NCBI GenBank assembly: GCA_046328715.1
Contig: JAXLWB010000029.1
Span: 61,812 to 125,811 of the forward strand
Reading direction: 5' to 3'
Length of the DNA: 64,000 nucleotides
From: JAXLWB01 sp046328715
GTDB lineage: Bacteria > Chloroflexota > Anaerolineae > Caldilineales > Caldilineaceae
In this document: positions 51,676 to 61,442 of the stretch, one piece after another
Position numbering within the stretch: position 1 is the first letter of the stretch
Layout of the letters: every line of letters starts with the position of its first letter
Notes under the pieces: generated by a model
Told to the model about the DNA's origin: nothing
The model's database searches: none
Seen by the model: the letters and a program-made list of their open reading frames with translations, nothing else
Program-made: the position numbers and the translations under genes

Positions 51676-54213
51676 ATGGAAGCCACGACATCCTTTGGTC
51701 AATGGGTGCGGTACCAGCGCACAGCCTTGCATCTAACCCAAGATGAATTAGCGCGCCAAGTCTATTGCTCGGCGATTATGATCCGCAAGATCGAAAGTGA
51801 CGAGCGCCGCCCTTCCAACGAAATTGCAGAACGATTAGCGGCGCAATTGCGCTTGCCCGCGAACTTGCAGGCAAATTTTGTCAAAGTTGCCCGTGGTGAA
51901 CTCAACATTCATCACTTGCCTTACCTGCACACACCCCAAACCGAGCTTCCTGCCTGGCCAACGCTGTCCCAATCCACCCGCCCACCCGTTCCTACCACCT
52001 CTTTTATCGGTCGCGCTCGTGAGCTTGCCCAGATTTGTGAGTTGGTGCTGAACCCCGAAACGAGGTTGCTGACGCTGATCGGTCCGCCAGGCATTGGTAA
52101 GACGCGGTTATGCCTGCATGTGGCGGGTGAACTACAACATGCCTTTTTACAGGGCGTTACCTATGTTCCTTTAGCCTCTGTGCGCGACCCAGCACTTGTT
52201 ATTGATACAATTGCTCAACTTTTCGGCTTTGCAGATTCGTCATTTAACAATCCGCTTGATTTTCTGCGCGTCATTCTACGCAGCAAACATCTTTTACTGG
52301 TGCTCGATAATTTCGAGCAAGTGTTGCCAGCCGCTCGCCATCTCTCCGAATTATTAGAACATGCAGTGCATTTGACTGTACTCGTTACCAGCCGTACCCC
52401 GCTCAACCTAACCTGCGAACGATTGTGGCCCGTGCCTCCATTGAGTCTGACTCATACGAATCGTCGCCTGCCAGTGGAGGTCATGATTCAACAGCCAGCA
52501 GTCCAGCTTTTTGTCACACGTGCGCGCGATGTAGAACCAACTTTTGTGCTGACTGCTGACAACGTTTCTGCGGTGAGTGACATTTGTACGCGATTGGATG
52601 GGTTACCACTTGCCATTGAATTGGCAGCTGCCCGTATTCGTATCTTTGCGCCGCAGGCTTTGCTAGCGCGCCTGAGCGATCGTCTCGACTTTCTCGCCAG
52701 CAGTGCGGTCGATCGCCCAACTCGTCACCACACTTTGCACAGTGCCATCGGCTGGAGTTTTGATTTATTGCCGACTTCTGCCCAGCGAGTTTACGCTCGT
52801 TTGGGAGTCTTTTTGCACGGAGCATCGTTGGCGGCAGCGCAGGCAGTCTGCAATGCAACAGGAGATTTGCGTCACGACGTGGTTGAACTTTTGACGTTGC
52901 TTGTGGATCACAGTCTGGTGCGCCGCGAACAGGATGAGGATCGCACACCGCGTTTCACCATGTTAGAGACAACGCGTGATTATGCCCTGGAGCAGTTGAC
53001 GCAAAGAGATGAGTTGGCGGTAACCCGCACTGCCCATGCTCATTATTTTCTGGAATTTGTGGAAACCAATAAGCTCAAGCTACACGGTTTGGAACGAAGA
53101 AGCTGGCTGATGCGTTTTGAGCGCGACTATGACAATCTGCGTGCAGCGTTGGTGTGGGCAAAGGAAAGCCATGATGTTGCCACGCTCACCCGCCTGACTG
53201 CCGCGCTCGGCTGGTTTTGGGAATTGCACGGACGCCGCAATGAAGCCCGCACTTGGCTAGACACAGTAATGGCGACGCCAATTAGCAAACAGCCTTCTTC
53301 TGATAAGGTACGCATCTTGCACATGCTGAGTCATATCGCAGGCGAAGAAGGCGATCTCGAACGTTCGCGCTCGTTGGCATCAGAATGTTTGGTATTAGCA
53401 GAAACGATTGGCGATCAGTGGACAATTGCACTTGCTCAGCGCGAACTGGCTTGGGTCTATTATTCGGCTGACAATAATTTTGAACAATCATTAATGCTAG
53501 GTGATGTCGCCGCAGCGGGTCTCTTGGCGGTCGGAGATTTACGTAACTATATTCTTACTTTGCTTGATGCTGCGATGAGTTGTTATTACGCGGATGAGAT
53601 TAGCCGCGGCAAATCGTATGCCCATAAAGCATTGAGACTGGCGCAGGCGTGGGAAGATGCCCCTGCAGTTTGCGAGGCAATGTCGGCGCTCGGATTGCTA
53701 GCTCACAAGGATGGTGATTTTGCACGCGCACAGATACTGCTAGAGGAATGTCTTACACTGTCGGCGCAGTTGCCCAATGGTAAACAGATCGCTTGGCAGC
53801 AATATCGGATGGGGCAGATTTTGCTCGATTCCGGCAACAGTACCCGTGCCGCCGAGCATTTTAGCGAAAGTGGTCGCCTTTGGCACGAACGAGGTGAAAC
53901 ATTGGCGGTGGCTTATTGTCAAAGTGGACAGGCAAATTGTCTTTTTCGGCAAGGTGCCATTGCGCGTGCACAAGAGTTATATCAAGCCACGCTCGAAGTT
54001 TATCAACATTTTGCGATTGACCGTGCCATTGCTTGGTCGCTGTGGAATTTGGCACATGTCGCCGCACTAAATGGCGAGATGCCCGCAGTGGAGCGATTAT
54101 TAGATGCCAGCTTGGCTAGCTTTCGCACCCGTCACGACACCTATGGCATCGCTGCGTGCGAGTCAGCGATGGCTGGAGAATGGGCAGCCGCGCGCGAGCC
54201 GATTCGCGTGTAA
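51676..54213 (+). CDS. XRE-HTH, NB-ARC ATPase and TPR regulator
   Basis: An 845-residue STAND-type regulator. Residues 8-60 form an XRE helix-turn-helix (ALHLTQDELARQVYCSAIMIRKIESDERRPS). The ATPase has Walker A at 136-143 (GPPGIGKT), Walker B HLLLVLDNFE and the later GLPLAIELAAARI seen in AfsR-like NB-ARC proteins. The C-terminal 350 residues are helical TPR-like repeats. Such proteins sense a ligand through the repeats and switch with ATP. Neighbours it could control are the lipoprotein and binding-protein genes on the other strand. AGGAGGAAG precedes the start. Confidence 0.92.
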   Translation: MEATTSFGQWVRYQRTALHLTQDELARQVYCSAIMIRKIESDERRPSNEIAERLAAQLRLPANLQANFVKVARGELNIHHLPYLHTPQTELPAWPTLSQSTRPPVPTTSFIGRARELAQICELVLNPETRLLTLIGPPGIGKTRLCLHVAGELQHAFLQGVTYVPLASVRDPALVIDTIAQLFGFADSSFNNPLDFLRVILRSKHLLLVLDNFEQVLPAARHLSELLEHAVHLTVLVTSRTPLNLTCERLWPVPPLSLTHTNRRLPVEVMIQQPAVQLFVTRARDVEPTFVLTADNVSAVSDICTRLDGLPLAIELAAARIRIFAPQALLARLSDRLDFLASSAVDRPTRHHTLHSAIGWSFDLLPTSAQRVYARLGVFLHGASLAAAQAVCNATGDLRHDVVELLTLLVDHSLVRREQDEDRTPRFTMLETTRDYALEQLTQRDELAVTRTAHAHYFLEFVETNKLKLHGLERRSWLMRFERDYDNLRAALVWAKESHDVATLTRLTAALGWFWELHGRRNEARTWLDTVMATPISKQPSSDKVRILHMLSHIAGEEGDLERSRSLASECLVLAETIGDQWTIALAQRELAWVYYSADNNFEQSLMLGDVAAAGLLAVGDLRNYILTLLDAAMSCYYADEISRGKSYAHKALRLAQAWEDAPAVCEAMSALGLLAHKDGDFARAQILLEECLTLSAQLPNGKQIAWQQYRMGQILLDSGNSTRAAEHFSESGRLWHERGETLAVAYCQSGQANCLFRQGAIARAQELYQATLEVYQHFAIDRAIAWSLWNLAHVAALNGEMPAVERLLDASLASFRTRHDTYGIAACESAMAGEWAAAREPIRV

Positions 54214-54245
54214 AACGTTATGGATATATCTTGCCAAACGACTCA

Positions 54246-55262
54246 TTAATTGATTGAACTCGGGAAAACTTGTGATACATCAGGCGATGGTAACGTAGGA
54301 TGCTCTTTGTATAAGAAGCAGGCCACAGTACGTTCCTGATCCGGCGTGTAGAAGGCTGGACGTTGGCTCCAACACTCTTCCATCGCCATCGGGCAGCGGG
54401 GAGCGAACTTACAGCCTGTCGATTTGCGGGTTTGGACTTCTTCGATCTCGACGCCACCCCAGCGTTTATTCTTGTCTGGCAGCGGGATGGAAGAGACCAG
54501 AAGTTGGGTGTAAGGGTGTTTGGGTTTGCGGATCACCTGTTCGACCGAACCAGCTTCAACCACCGAGCCGGCATACATGATGAGAATATTCTCGCTGATC
54601 TGGTAAGCCGTGGTCAGGTCGTGAGTGATATAGAGGATGGAGATGCCGAAATCCTGCTTCAACTTGCGCAGGCTGGAGAGAATGGTAGCGCGTAACGAGG
54701 CATCCACCATTGAGACTGGCTCATCCGCCATCACTACCTTGGGTTGGCAAAGTAAGGCGCGTGCCACCATCAAGCGCTGCTTCTGACCGCCGCTCAGTTG
54801 ATGGGGGAAACGCCCCAATGTTTCGGCTGGGCGCAATCCTACCTTTTCCATGGCTTGTTCTATCAACTGCCTAGATTCTTCTTTTGAGCTGGCGAGGCCA
54901 AAGCGCTTGATCGGCATCTGCAAAACATGATCAACCCGGTAGAAGGGGTTGTAGGCCGCATAGGGATCCTGGTAGATCGGTTGCAACTCACGTGTCAGTG
55001 TGCTCTTCTCATCACGCGTCATGCGTGCCAGATCTTTTCCGCGATACATGACTTGGCCAGAGTTCGGCGCAATCTGACCCATCATCAACAAGGCCAAGGT
55101 AGATTTACCACTGCCACTTTCCCCGGCAATCGCTGTAATGGTGGGGCGATCATCTGCGATCGAAAAGGTCACATCATCGACTGCCACGGTGACATCTTTT
55201 TTGCGCAGCCCCTCACCACCAAAGATTTTGGATACATTCTGTACTTGAAGCAACTTCGCCAT
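54246..55262 (-). CDS. Peptide-type ABC transporter ATPase (OppF/DppF family)
   Basis: A 338-residue ATPase: Walker A GESGSGKST, Q-loop QDPYAAYNPFYRV, signature LSGGQKQR, Walker B VVMADEPVSMVD and H-loop YITHD. The C-terminal TGCKFAPRCPMAMEECWSQRP is the cysteine motif typical of oligopeptide importer ATPases, which may hold an iron-sulfur cluster. ATG 55262 follows AAGGA and lies 11 bases after the fused permease-ATPase. It is the last gene of the peptide ABC operon. Confidence 0.93.
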   Translation of the reverse strand: MAKLLQVQNVSKIFGGEGLRKKDVTVAVDDVTFSIADDRPTITAIAGESGSGKSTLALLMMGQIAPNSGQVMYRGKDLARMTRDEKSTLTRELQPIYQDPYAAYNPFYRVDHVLQMPIKRFGLASSKEESRQLIEQAMEKVGLRPAETLGRFPHQLSGGQKQRLMVARALLCQPKVVMADEPVSMVDASLRATILSSLRKLKQDFGISILYITHDLTTAYQISENILIMYAGSVVEAGSVEQVIRKPKHPYTQLLVSSIPLPDKNKRWGGVEIEEVQTRKSTGCKFAPRCPMAMEECWSQRPAFYTPDQERTVACFLYKEHPTLPSPDVSQVFPSSIN

Positions 55263-55273
55263 TGCAGCGTTCC

Positions 55274-57217
55274 TTATGCTAATTTCTCTGCATTCTCGAT
55301 GTGGGGTAGACGGTTGTTTTGCGGATAGAGATGACAGGCCACCTGACGTCCCGTACTCGGCGATTGGATCACCGGAATCTCCTTGCGGCAGCGGTCCATG
55401 GCAAATGGGCAACGCGGATGGAAGGCGCAGCCAGCCGGTAGATGCAACAGTGCAGGGGGCAGACCCGGGATGCCGAAAAGCTCCTTCTTCCCTTCCATAT
55501 CGGGCAGGCTGTCAATCAACAGACGGGTATAGGGATGGAGCGGGTTTTCCACGACATCTGCCACTCTACCTCGTTCCACCAGTTTGCCAGCGTACAAGAC
55601 GCCAATCGTGTCGGCAAATTGGGTGATCAGCCCCATATCGTGGCCGATCAGTAGCACCGCTGCGTTCAATTCCTGTTGCAGGCGACTGAGCGTCAACATT
55701 ACCTGCTTTTGCACGACCACATCGAGGGCGCTGGTTGGTTCATCGGCGATGATCACCTTAGGGCGCATGGAGATGGCAATCGCCATAGCAACCCGCTGCT
55801 TCATCCCGCCGCTGAGCTGGTGAGGAAAGCGGTTTGCAACTTCTGGACGCAGGCCTACTTTGCGTAGCACATCACTGACCTGTTCGTCCATCTCTTGATC
55901 TGAAAGTTTGACTCCATGCACTCTGAAGCCGTCTTTGATCTGTGGCCCAATGCGAATGACTGGATTGAGCGAATTCATGGCGGCCTGGGGCATGAGCGCA
56001 ATCTCCTTAAGCCGCAGCTTGCGTAGCTCTTCATCGCCCATTGCCAGCAAATCCTTGCCTTCCAACAACACCTGCCCACCAGCAATATAGGCCGGCGGAC
56101 GGGTGAGCCGCATCAGCGCGGTGACCATCGTCGTTTTGCCAGAGCCAGACTCGCCGATCAGCCCCATACGCTCGCCAGGTTGCAGTGTGAAGGAAACATC
56201 ATCCACCGCTTTGACCATCCCGGCGGTAGTTTCATAGACTACCCGGAGATTCTTGACTTGCAGCACCGCAGCCTGATCAAGCCCTTGCTGAGACGTAGTT
56301 TGTGACTGTCCTGATAGTGCGGCTTTCATCTGTTCGGCTTTGAGCAATCGTTGCCGCCGCCCCAGGTTGACAGGCAGGTTGGGGTTAATAAAACGATCCA
56401 GGCCCCAGGAGAGAAAGAAGAGACCAATGAAAATGGCGGCGATGGCGACAATCGGTGGGCTCCACCACCACCACATGCCACGGAGCACCGAACTGAAGCG
56501 TTGCGACCAAAAGATCATCATACCCAAGGTGGGGATGACATTATTGCCCAGCCCAATGACTTCCAACGCCATCACCACGCCAATGCCAGCGGTGACAGCG
56601 CCAATAAAGCTTGCCATCATCAACGGCAGTAGGTTGGGCATCACCTCACGGAAGAGCACCTCTACTTCGGATTCGCCATTGGCGCGCGCCACTGCAGTAT
56701 AGGATCGTTCCCGAATGGTCAGCACTTGGGAACGAATGCCGCGTGCCGTGCCTGACCAGGTCAATAAGCCGACAATCACCGCAACAATGACGATGTTAGG
56801 GCGATCCATGCGCGAGACGATCAGGATTGTAAAGGCCAGAGATGGCACCGCCATCAGCACATCAGAAAAAGTGCGAATGATGGCATCGGGCCAGCCTCCA
56901 AAGAAACCGGCCAACAATCCCAGCGCCAACCCTAACACCACACTGACCAACCCGGAGATGACGCCAACCCGCAATGTAGGCGGAATCGCCATAATCACTG
57001 TTGTGAAGACATCCCGTCCTTGCGAATCGGTACCGAAGTAATTCTGTTCCGAAGGGGCCAGATTTGGCTTGACTGCTCCGACACGCGCCATCTTGACGTC
57101 GATCAACATCGGCCCAAGCACCCCAATCAGGACGATCACAGTGAGCAAGCTAATACCAAAGATCAGGCTGGGTGTGATTCGAGTATCTTTAAACCAGCGA
57201 TTGTTCGCAACTGCCAT
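55274..57217 (-). CDS. Fused peptide ABC permease (DppC-like) and ATPase (DppD-like)
   Basis: A 647-residue fusion. Residues 1-290 are a DppC-type permease with six helices (YFGTDSQGRDVFTTVI, ARGIRSQVLTIRERSYTAVARANG as the coupling loop). A 35-residue Gln-rich linker leads to a DppD-type ATPase: Walker A GESGSGKTT, signature LSGGMKQRVA, Walker B IIADEPTSALD and H-loop LIGHD, and the C-terminal CAFHPRCPFAMDRC motif. These are normally separate proteins. The frame is intact with no stop or frameshift signal at the junction. GGAGAAC precedes the ATG at 57217. Confidence 0.93.
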   Translation of the reverse strand: MAVANNRWFKDTRITPSLIFGISLLTVIVLIGVLGPMLIDVKMARVGAVKPNLAPSEQNYFGTDSQGRDVFTTVIMAIPPTLRVGVISGLVSVVLGLALGLLAGFFGGWPDAIIRTFSDVLMAVPSLAFTILIVSRMDRPNIVIVAVIVGLLTWSGTARGIRSQVLTIRERSYTAVARANGESEVEVLFREVMPNLLPLMMASFIGAVTAGIGVVMALEVIGLGNNVIPTLGMMIFWSQRFSSVLRGMWWWWSPPIVAIAAIFIGLFFLSWGLDRFINPNLPVNLGRRQRLLKAEQMKAALSGQSQTTSQQGLDQAAVLQVKNLRVVYETTAGMVKAVDDVSFTLQPGERMGLIGESGSGKTTMVTALMRLTRPPAYIAGGQVLLEGKDLLAMGDEELRKLRLKEIALMPQAAMNSLNPVIRIGPQIKDGFRVHGVKLSDQEMDEQVSDVLRKVGLRPEVANRFPHQLSGGMKQRVAMAIAISMRPKVIIADEPTSALDVVVQKQVMLTLSRLQQELNAAVLLIGHDMGLITQFADTIGVLYAGKLVERGRVADVVENPLHPYTRLLIDSLPDMEGKKELFGIPGLPPALLHLPAGCAFHPRCPFAMDRCRKEIPVIQSPSTGRQVACHLYPQNNRLPHIENAEKLA

Positions 57218-57235
57218 TCTGTTCTCCAAGTGAAA

Positions 57236-57313
57236 AAGTGGCAGAGTAGCAAAGTTGCAGAGTTACAGAGGAATCATATTCACTCTGCCGCTTTGCCACT
57301 TTGCACCTTTTCA
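57236..57313. repeat. Inverted repeat of the GCAAAG/GCAGAG type
   Basis: AAAAAGTGGCAGAGTAGCAAAG from 57234 pairs imperfectly with the section ending CTTTGCACCTTTT at 57313. It lies between the DppB-like gene and the fused gene. Confidence 0.65.
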
Positions 57314-57316
57314 ACT

Positions 57317-58315
57317 TTATTTATTGTAGCGGATACGTGGGTCGATGAGTGGATAGAGAATATCCACGATCAATAGTGCGGAAGCGGCACACAACACCAT
57401 AATCGCCACGGTTCCGTTGATGACAAAATAATCTTTGGTATTGATGGCACTGTAGATCAAACTACCAATACCTGGATAGCTGAAGATCGATTCGATCAAT
57501 ACCCCACTTCCCAAGATCAGTCCAAAGGAGATGGCCAACCCTGTTGCCTGGGGCAAGAGTGCATTGCGTATGCCGTAGCGGAGAAAAATTTCGCGATCTG
57601 GCAAGCCTTTGGATTGGGCAAAGGTGATGTAATCCTCCCCCAAGATGGTAATCATGGTCGCACGCATGCTCAACGCCCACGAACCAACGCCAAAGAGCAC
57701 CAATGCCGTTGCTGGCAAGATCGCATGTTGGATGATGTTAGAAGCAGTTTTCCAATCCCAACGCAAGATCAGGATTGGATCGTAAGCACCCCCTGTGGGC
57801 AGCAAACGCAATTTCACCCCAAATACCCAAATCAACGCCAGCCCAAAGAGATAAAATGGAATAGCGGAGATGATCATCAAAATCGGTACCATCCCTTGGA
57901 TCCAGCCCGGCGAGTTTGGCCAAGCTAAGAGCGCACCCAAAGCAGAACCGACGATAAATGCCAGAAAAATGGCCACCGACATAAAACCGAGTGTCCACGG
58001 AATGGCAGCCCGAATCTTCGACATGACGGTGGCAGGATAATCATTGAGTGAAAAGCCAAAATCCAGGTGCAGCATATCGTACCAATAGTTGAGGTACTGC
58101 TTCCAAAGAGGCTGATCTAGCCCAAACTTGGCATTATAAGTTGCGGCCCATGCCTGAATGTCCACATTGGCTCGACCCGCAGCGGCGGCTTTGGCTGTCA
58201 ACGCTTCCTGGATCGGATCGCCGGGAATGATACGCGGCAACAAGAAGGTCAGGGAGTTGGCGATAAAGATGATCAGGAGAAACTGGAGAAATCGCCGGCC
58301 GATATATCTTAGCAT
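57317..58315 (-). CDS. Peptide ABC permease (DppB family)
   Basis: A 332-residue inner-membrane protein with six helices. The N-terminal LRYIGRRFLQFLLIIFIANSLTFLLPRIIPGDP is the DppB signature and SMRATMITILGEDYITFAQSKGLPDREIF is the coupling loop to the ATPase. It pairs with the permease half of the fusion at 55274. Together with the binding protein it forms an importer of peptides, or of oligosaccharides as in some Chloroflexota and Thermotogota systems. Confidence 0.93.
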   Translation of the reverse strand: MLRYIGRRFLQFLLIIFIANSLTFLLPRIIPGDPIQEALTAKAAAAGRANVDIQAWAATYNAKFGLDQPLWKQYLNYWYDMLHLDFGFSLNDYPATVMSKIRAAIPWTLGFMSVAIFLAFIVGSALGALLAWPNSPGWIQGMVPILMIISAIPFYLFGLALIWVFGVKLRLLPTGGAYDPILILRWDWKTASNIIQHAILPATALVLFGVGSWALSMRATMITILGEDYITFAQSKGLPDREIFLRYGIRNALLPQATGLAISFGLILGSGVLIESIFSYPGIGSLIYSAINTKDYFVINGTVAIMVLCAASALLIVDILYPLIDPRIRYNK

Positions 58316-58353
58316 CGGACATTTCCTTCAGATAGGTAGCAGGAAAAGGAATG

Positions 58354-58389
58354 ATGGCGAGGGCAGCATACCCATGCTGCCCTCGCCAT
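58354..58389. repeat. Perfect 16-bp intercistronic hairpin
   Basis: Arms 58354-58369 and 58374-58389 with loop ACCC; very GC-rich. It follows the binding-protein gene within the operon, where a hairpin often stabilises the 5' message and lets binding protein exceed permease. Confidence 0.85.
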
Positions 58390-58393
58390 ACAA

Positions 58394-60226
58394 TTAGCTA
58401 CTTGCGGGTTTAAGTCTTAACGTCATCAGGAAGATATCACGCCAGCAGGGGAACGGTGCCACATAGGGATCATCCGAGTTCGGGAAGCCCGTCCAGTAGG
58501 TGTAGTTGCCCGGAATCACGTGCAACTCTTCAGCCAGGATAATGGTCGGCATATCCTCGAGGTAGATCTTGGTTGCGTTGATTACCTGCTCCATATAGGC
58601 TGGATCGTCGTGATTGGGGATCATTGATTGCATGATGTCGAGGGGTTTATCCATCTCAGGATTCTTATAGCGCCATCCTGCCATGCCGTCGGGGGCGTTT
58701 TCACCAGCCGGGGCATAGAGTCTACTGTGGAATCGGTAGAGCGTGTCATACGGTTCAAAGGTACTACCACAGAAGACGAAGACCATAGCGTCAAATGTCC
58801 CTGCGGTCAACTCAGTGCTAAATGCGTTGGTACGATCAGGGCTTTCGGTCACATCGAAGCCAGCTTGCGTGTACTGCTCGGTCAATACAGGCCCGATAGG
58901 TGCCAACCAGTTGGGTGTGCGGATCGTAAACTTGGCAGTCACTCCATCCTTTTCCCAGATGCCGCTGGCATTCTTGGCATAACCAGCAGCAGTCATATAC
59001 TCAGACACTTTGTCAGCGCTGGGTGTGCCGCGATCATATGAATCAATCGCCTTTTTCAGATCACCATCCACCCAGTTGGATATGTAGCTAGAGAAGGGGA
59101 CAACCGCTGTATGTGTAGAGTTCAAATAGGCCAGTTCCACCAACTGCTGGCGGTCGGTGGCGTAGTTGAGCGCCAAACGGACATTCTTATCGGCGAAGAG
59201 CGGGTTGGTGTTATTGAGCTGAAGATCATAGAGACAACCATCGGGCGCGCCACGCACATCACCCTCTTTAAACCAAGGGACGAGCTTCGGATTCTGTTGC
59301 GCTGCGGCCAGATAGGTGCCAATCAAAAGCGGACCACCGTAGTCAATTTGGTTGGTGATATACTTCTGAGCCATGGCTTCGTCGCTGCCAAAGGGGATCA
59401 CGATGATGCGCTCTGGCGCAGGTAGTTCGTGGAAACCAGTCTTGGCGGCCCACCAATCATCGCGGCGATCCAGGATTACCTGCGTACCGGTGGCGCTGAC
59501 TACTTTGTAGGGCCCTGTAAATACGGGTCCACCGTTGGCGAGATCAAAATTGGTGAATGTCTTTGCATCTTTGACATCCTTCCAAATGTGCTCTGGGACA
59601 ACTGCGAAATGGTACTCCCAGCCGATTACCAGCGGGTACATAAAGCGCGAGTAGGATTTTTTCAGATTGATCTCGACATTCAGTTCGTCGATACAATTGA
59701 CATCTTTAATCCATTCAGCAAAGTAGGAGGATTGCTGCATGTCTGGCGCATTGGCAACAATCAGATCGAGTGTGAACTTCACATCTGTACAAGTGAAGGC
59801 CACGCCATCCGACCATTCCACGCCTTGGCGCAACTTCATCGTCCATTGGGTGAAATCGTCGTTATGGGCATAGCTCTCTGCCAGCCAAGGAGTTTCTTCA
59901 CCGTTATTGAGATTGCGGTAGAAGAGACCTTCGGATAACCCGGCGTTGCCGCCATTGCCACGCAGCGCACCGCCAGCATTCATAAGCGGATTCCAGTTAT
60001 CAAACCCTGGCATTGTACCACCCGTGTCGGACCACAAGGTCACCACATAGGTCTTCTCGCGGGGAACGTCTTTGATATCTGCGGAAGCAGCTTGGGGTGC
60101 CTCGGCTGCGGGTGCGGCTGTTTCGGCGGCTGCAGGCGCAGCGGGAGCAGCTGCTGGTTGGCATGCCACAAGTAACAGCCCTGCGACGACCAAAACCGTA
60201 AAAAAGGTATACAACTTCGATTGCAT
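58394..60226 (-). CDS. Extracellular solute-binding protein family 5 (peptide ABC)
   Basis: A 610-residue lipoprotein. The signal ends VVAGLLLVAC (lipobox), followed by an Ala/Pro/Glu linker of 30 residues. Family 5 core: NNGEETPWLAESYAHNDDFTQWTMKLRQGVEWSDGVAFTCTDVKFTL, and DKNVRLALNYATDRQQLVELAY. ATG 60226 follows GGAGGA. It is the first gene of the peptide ABC operon. The promoter probably lies in the divergent region with operator site 3, and the signal-peptide codons also contain a GTATAC. Confidence 0.93.
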   Translation of the reverse strand: MQSKLYTFFTVLVVAGLLLVACQPAAAPAAPAAAETAAPAAEAPQAASADIKDVPREKTYVVTLWSDTGGTMPGFDNWNPLMNAGGALRGNGGNAGLSEGLFYRNLNNGEETPWLAESYAHNDDFTQWTMKLRQGVEWSDGVAFTCTDVKFTLDLIVANAPDMQQSSYFAEWIKDVNCIDELNVEINLKKSYSRFMYPLVIGWEYHFAVVPEHIWKDVKDAKTFTNFDLANGGPVFTGPYKVVSATGTQVILDRRDDWWAAKTGFHELPAPERIIVIPFGSDEAMAQKYITNQIDYGGPLLIGTYLAAAQQNPKLVPWFKEGDVRGAPDGCLYDLQLNNTNPLFADKNVRLALNYATDRQQLVELAYLNSTHTAVVPFSSYISNWVDGDLKKAIDSYDRGTPSADKVSEYMTAAGYAKNASGIWEKDGVTAKFTIRTPNWLAPIGPVLTEQYTQAGFDVTESPDRTNAFSTELTAGTFDAMVFVFCGSTFEPYDTLYRFHSRLYAPAGENAPDGMAGWRYKNPEMDKPLDIMQSMIPNHDDPAYMEQVINATKIYLEDMPTIILAEELHVIPGNYTYWTGFPNSDDPYVAPFPCWRDIFLMTLRLKPASS

Positions 60227-60679
60227 GTGTTCCTCCATACTTCATTCACAGGATTAACTGTTGATTGAATAACGTAACTGGCACTTTTTCTGATCAGCGA
60301 GCAGGCTATGAATCTTATCAAGCTTGTTGATCGTAAAGTGCTGGTCACGTTGATCGATAAACCACTCCTTCGTTGAACTCGTACAGAAAATAACCAGACA
60401 ACCGCATTCGCTGAGTTAGGGGCTCAGTAGGTGCTGCAATCTAGTGATTTTTTGATGCCAACGCGTTTTGAGACGCAGGCTATTTGCAAAGATCGGGAAA
60501 ATTAGGCGGAACTGTTGAACAAATTATTACAAGTAATGGGCAATATGGTATACCATACCTGTGTCCACATTCTACAGTAATAAAATTTAGTTGTCAATCT
60601 AAACTTTTTGCAGCGGAAATTCTCAATTTGACAATGATTAGCCAAATTTTCAAGAACCTAAACCTTTCAAGGAGTCATT
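60227..60679. other. Divergent control region, peptide ABC operon / SDR
   Basis: 453 bases, AT-rich, no gene. It contains operator site 3 at 60544-60557. Clear promoter boxes could not be assigned on either strand. Confidence 0.6.
60544..60557. promoter_or_regulatory. Perfect 14-bp palindrome, FCD-type operator (site 3)
   Basis: TATGGTATACCATA is a perfect palindrome containing TGGTATACCA, which fits the TNGTATACNA pattern of FCD-type GntR regulators. It lies 123 bases before the SDR start. Confidence 0.6.
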
Positions 60680-61435
60680 ATGCCTAATCTTCGTTTTGCC
60701 GCGCCTAAAGAACGGCGTGTAGCTGTTGTTACGGGTGGCGCTCGTGGCCTCGGTCGTGCCTCGGCTTTGCGGATTGCGGAGGAAGGTCGCGACGTCGTAA
60801 TCGCCGACCTATTGGATGAACAGGGCCAACAGACAGTGAAAGAAATCGAAGCCCTCGGCCAGAAGGCGCTCTACATTCGCACCGACGTAACCGACGAAGC
60901 GGCAGTTCACAGCATGGTGAATCAGGCCGCCGAACACTTTGGACGCTTGGATATTCTCGTCTGTTGTGCGGGTATCCTGGGTTGGGAGAAACCTTTTCTA
61001 GAGCAGACGGCTGCTCAGTTCGAAAAGGTGATGAAGATCAACGTCTACGGGGTCTACTATGCTCACCAGGCGGCGCTCCCGCACATGCTCAAGGGTGGCT
61101 GGGGACGTTGTGTGACTATCACATCGGGAGCGCGGCTGGGTGCAACCAATCAAGTACCCTATGGCGTGTCGAAAGGAGCTGTCTGGTCCCTGGTGGCAGC
61201 ATTGGGCAATGCCTATCCTAAGGAAAACATCTTCGTCAACGGCGTCGAACCAGGCCGTGCGCTGACCGATATGGTCGTTCCGCGCTTCACCCCAGAATTC
61301 CTCGCCAATCCCGGCAATCCCATTGGCCGCTACTCCGACGCTGAGGAAGTAGCCGAAGTGGTGGAGTTCCTCTCTTCAGAGCGTAACACCTATACAACGG
61401 GGTCGGTTTGGAGTTGTAAGGGACAGTCGGGGTAG
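60680..61435 (+). CDS. Short-chain dehydrogenase/reductase
   Basis: A 251-residue SDR oxidoreductase. The cofactor motif is VVTGGARGLGRA, the structural motif CCAG replaces the usual NNAG, and the catalytic Ser-Tyr-Lys is SGARLGATNQVPYGVSKGA. An acidic Asp at the end of the second strand (VVIADLLD) predicts NAD preference. It likely oxidises a sugar or sugar-acid hydroxyl. AAGGAG precedes the ATG. It is divergent from the peptide ABC operon and has operator site 3 upstream. Confidence 0.92.
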   Translation: MPNLRFAAPKERRVAVVTGGARGLGRASALRIAEEGRDVVIADLLDEQGQQTVKEIEALGQKALYIRTDVTDEAAVHSMVNQAAEHFGRLDILVCCAGILGWEKPFLEQTAAQFEKVMKINVYGVYYAHQAALPHMLKGGWGRCVTITSGARLGATNQVPYGVSKGAVWSLVAALGNAYPKENIFVNGVEPGRALTDMVVPRFTPEFLANPGNPIGRYSDAEEVAEVVEFLSSERNTYTTGSVWSCKGQSG

Positions 61436-61442
61436 ATTTGAA

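Noticed and set aside
60196..60215. GTATAC site in the signal-peptide codons of the peptide-binding protein as a fourth GntR operator
   Set aside because: TTGTATACCT misses the last base of TNGTATACNA and it lies inside a coding region; kept only as a remark.
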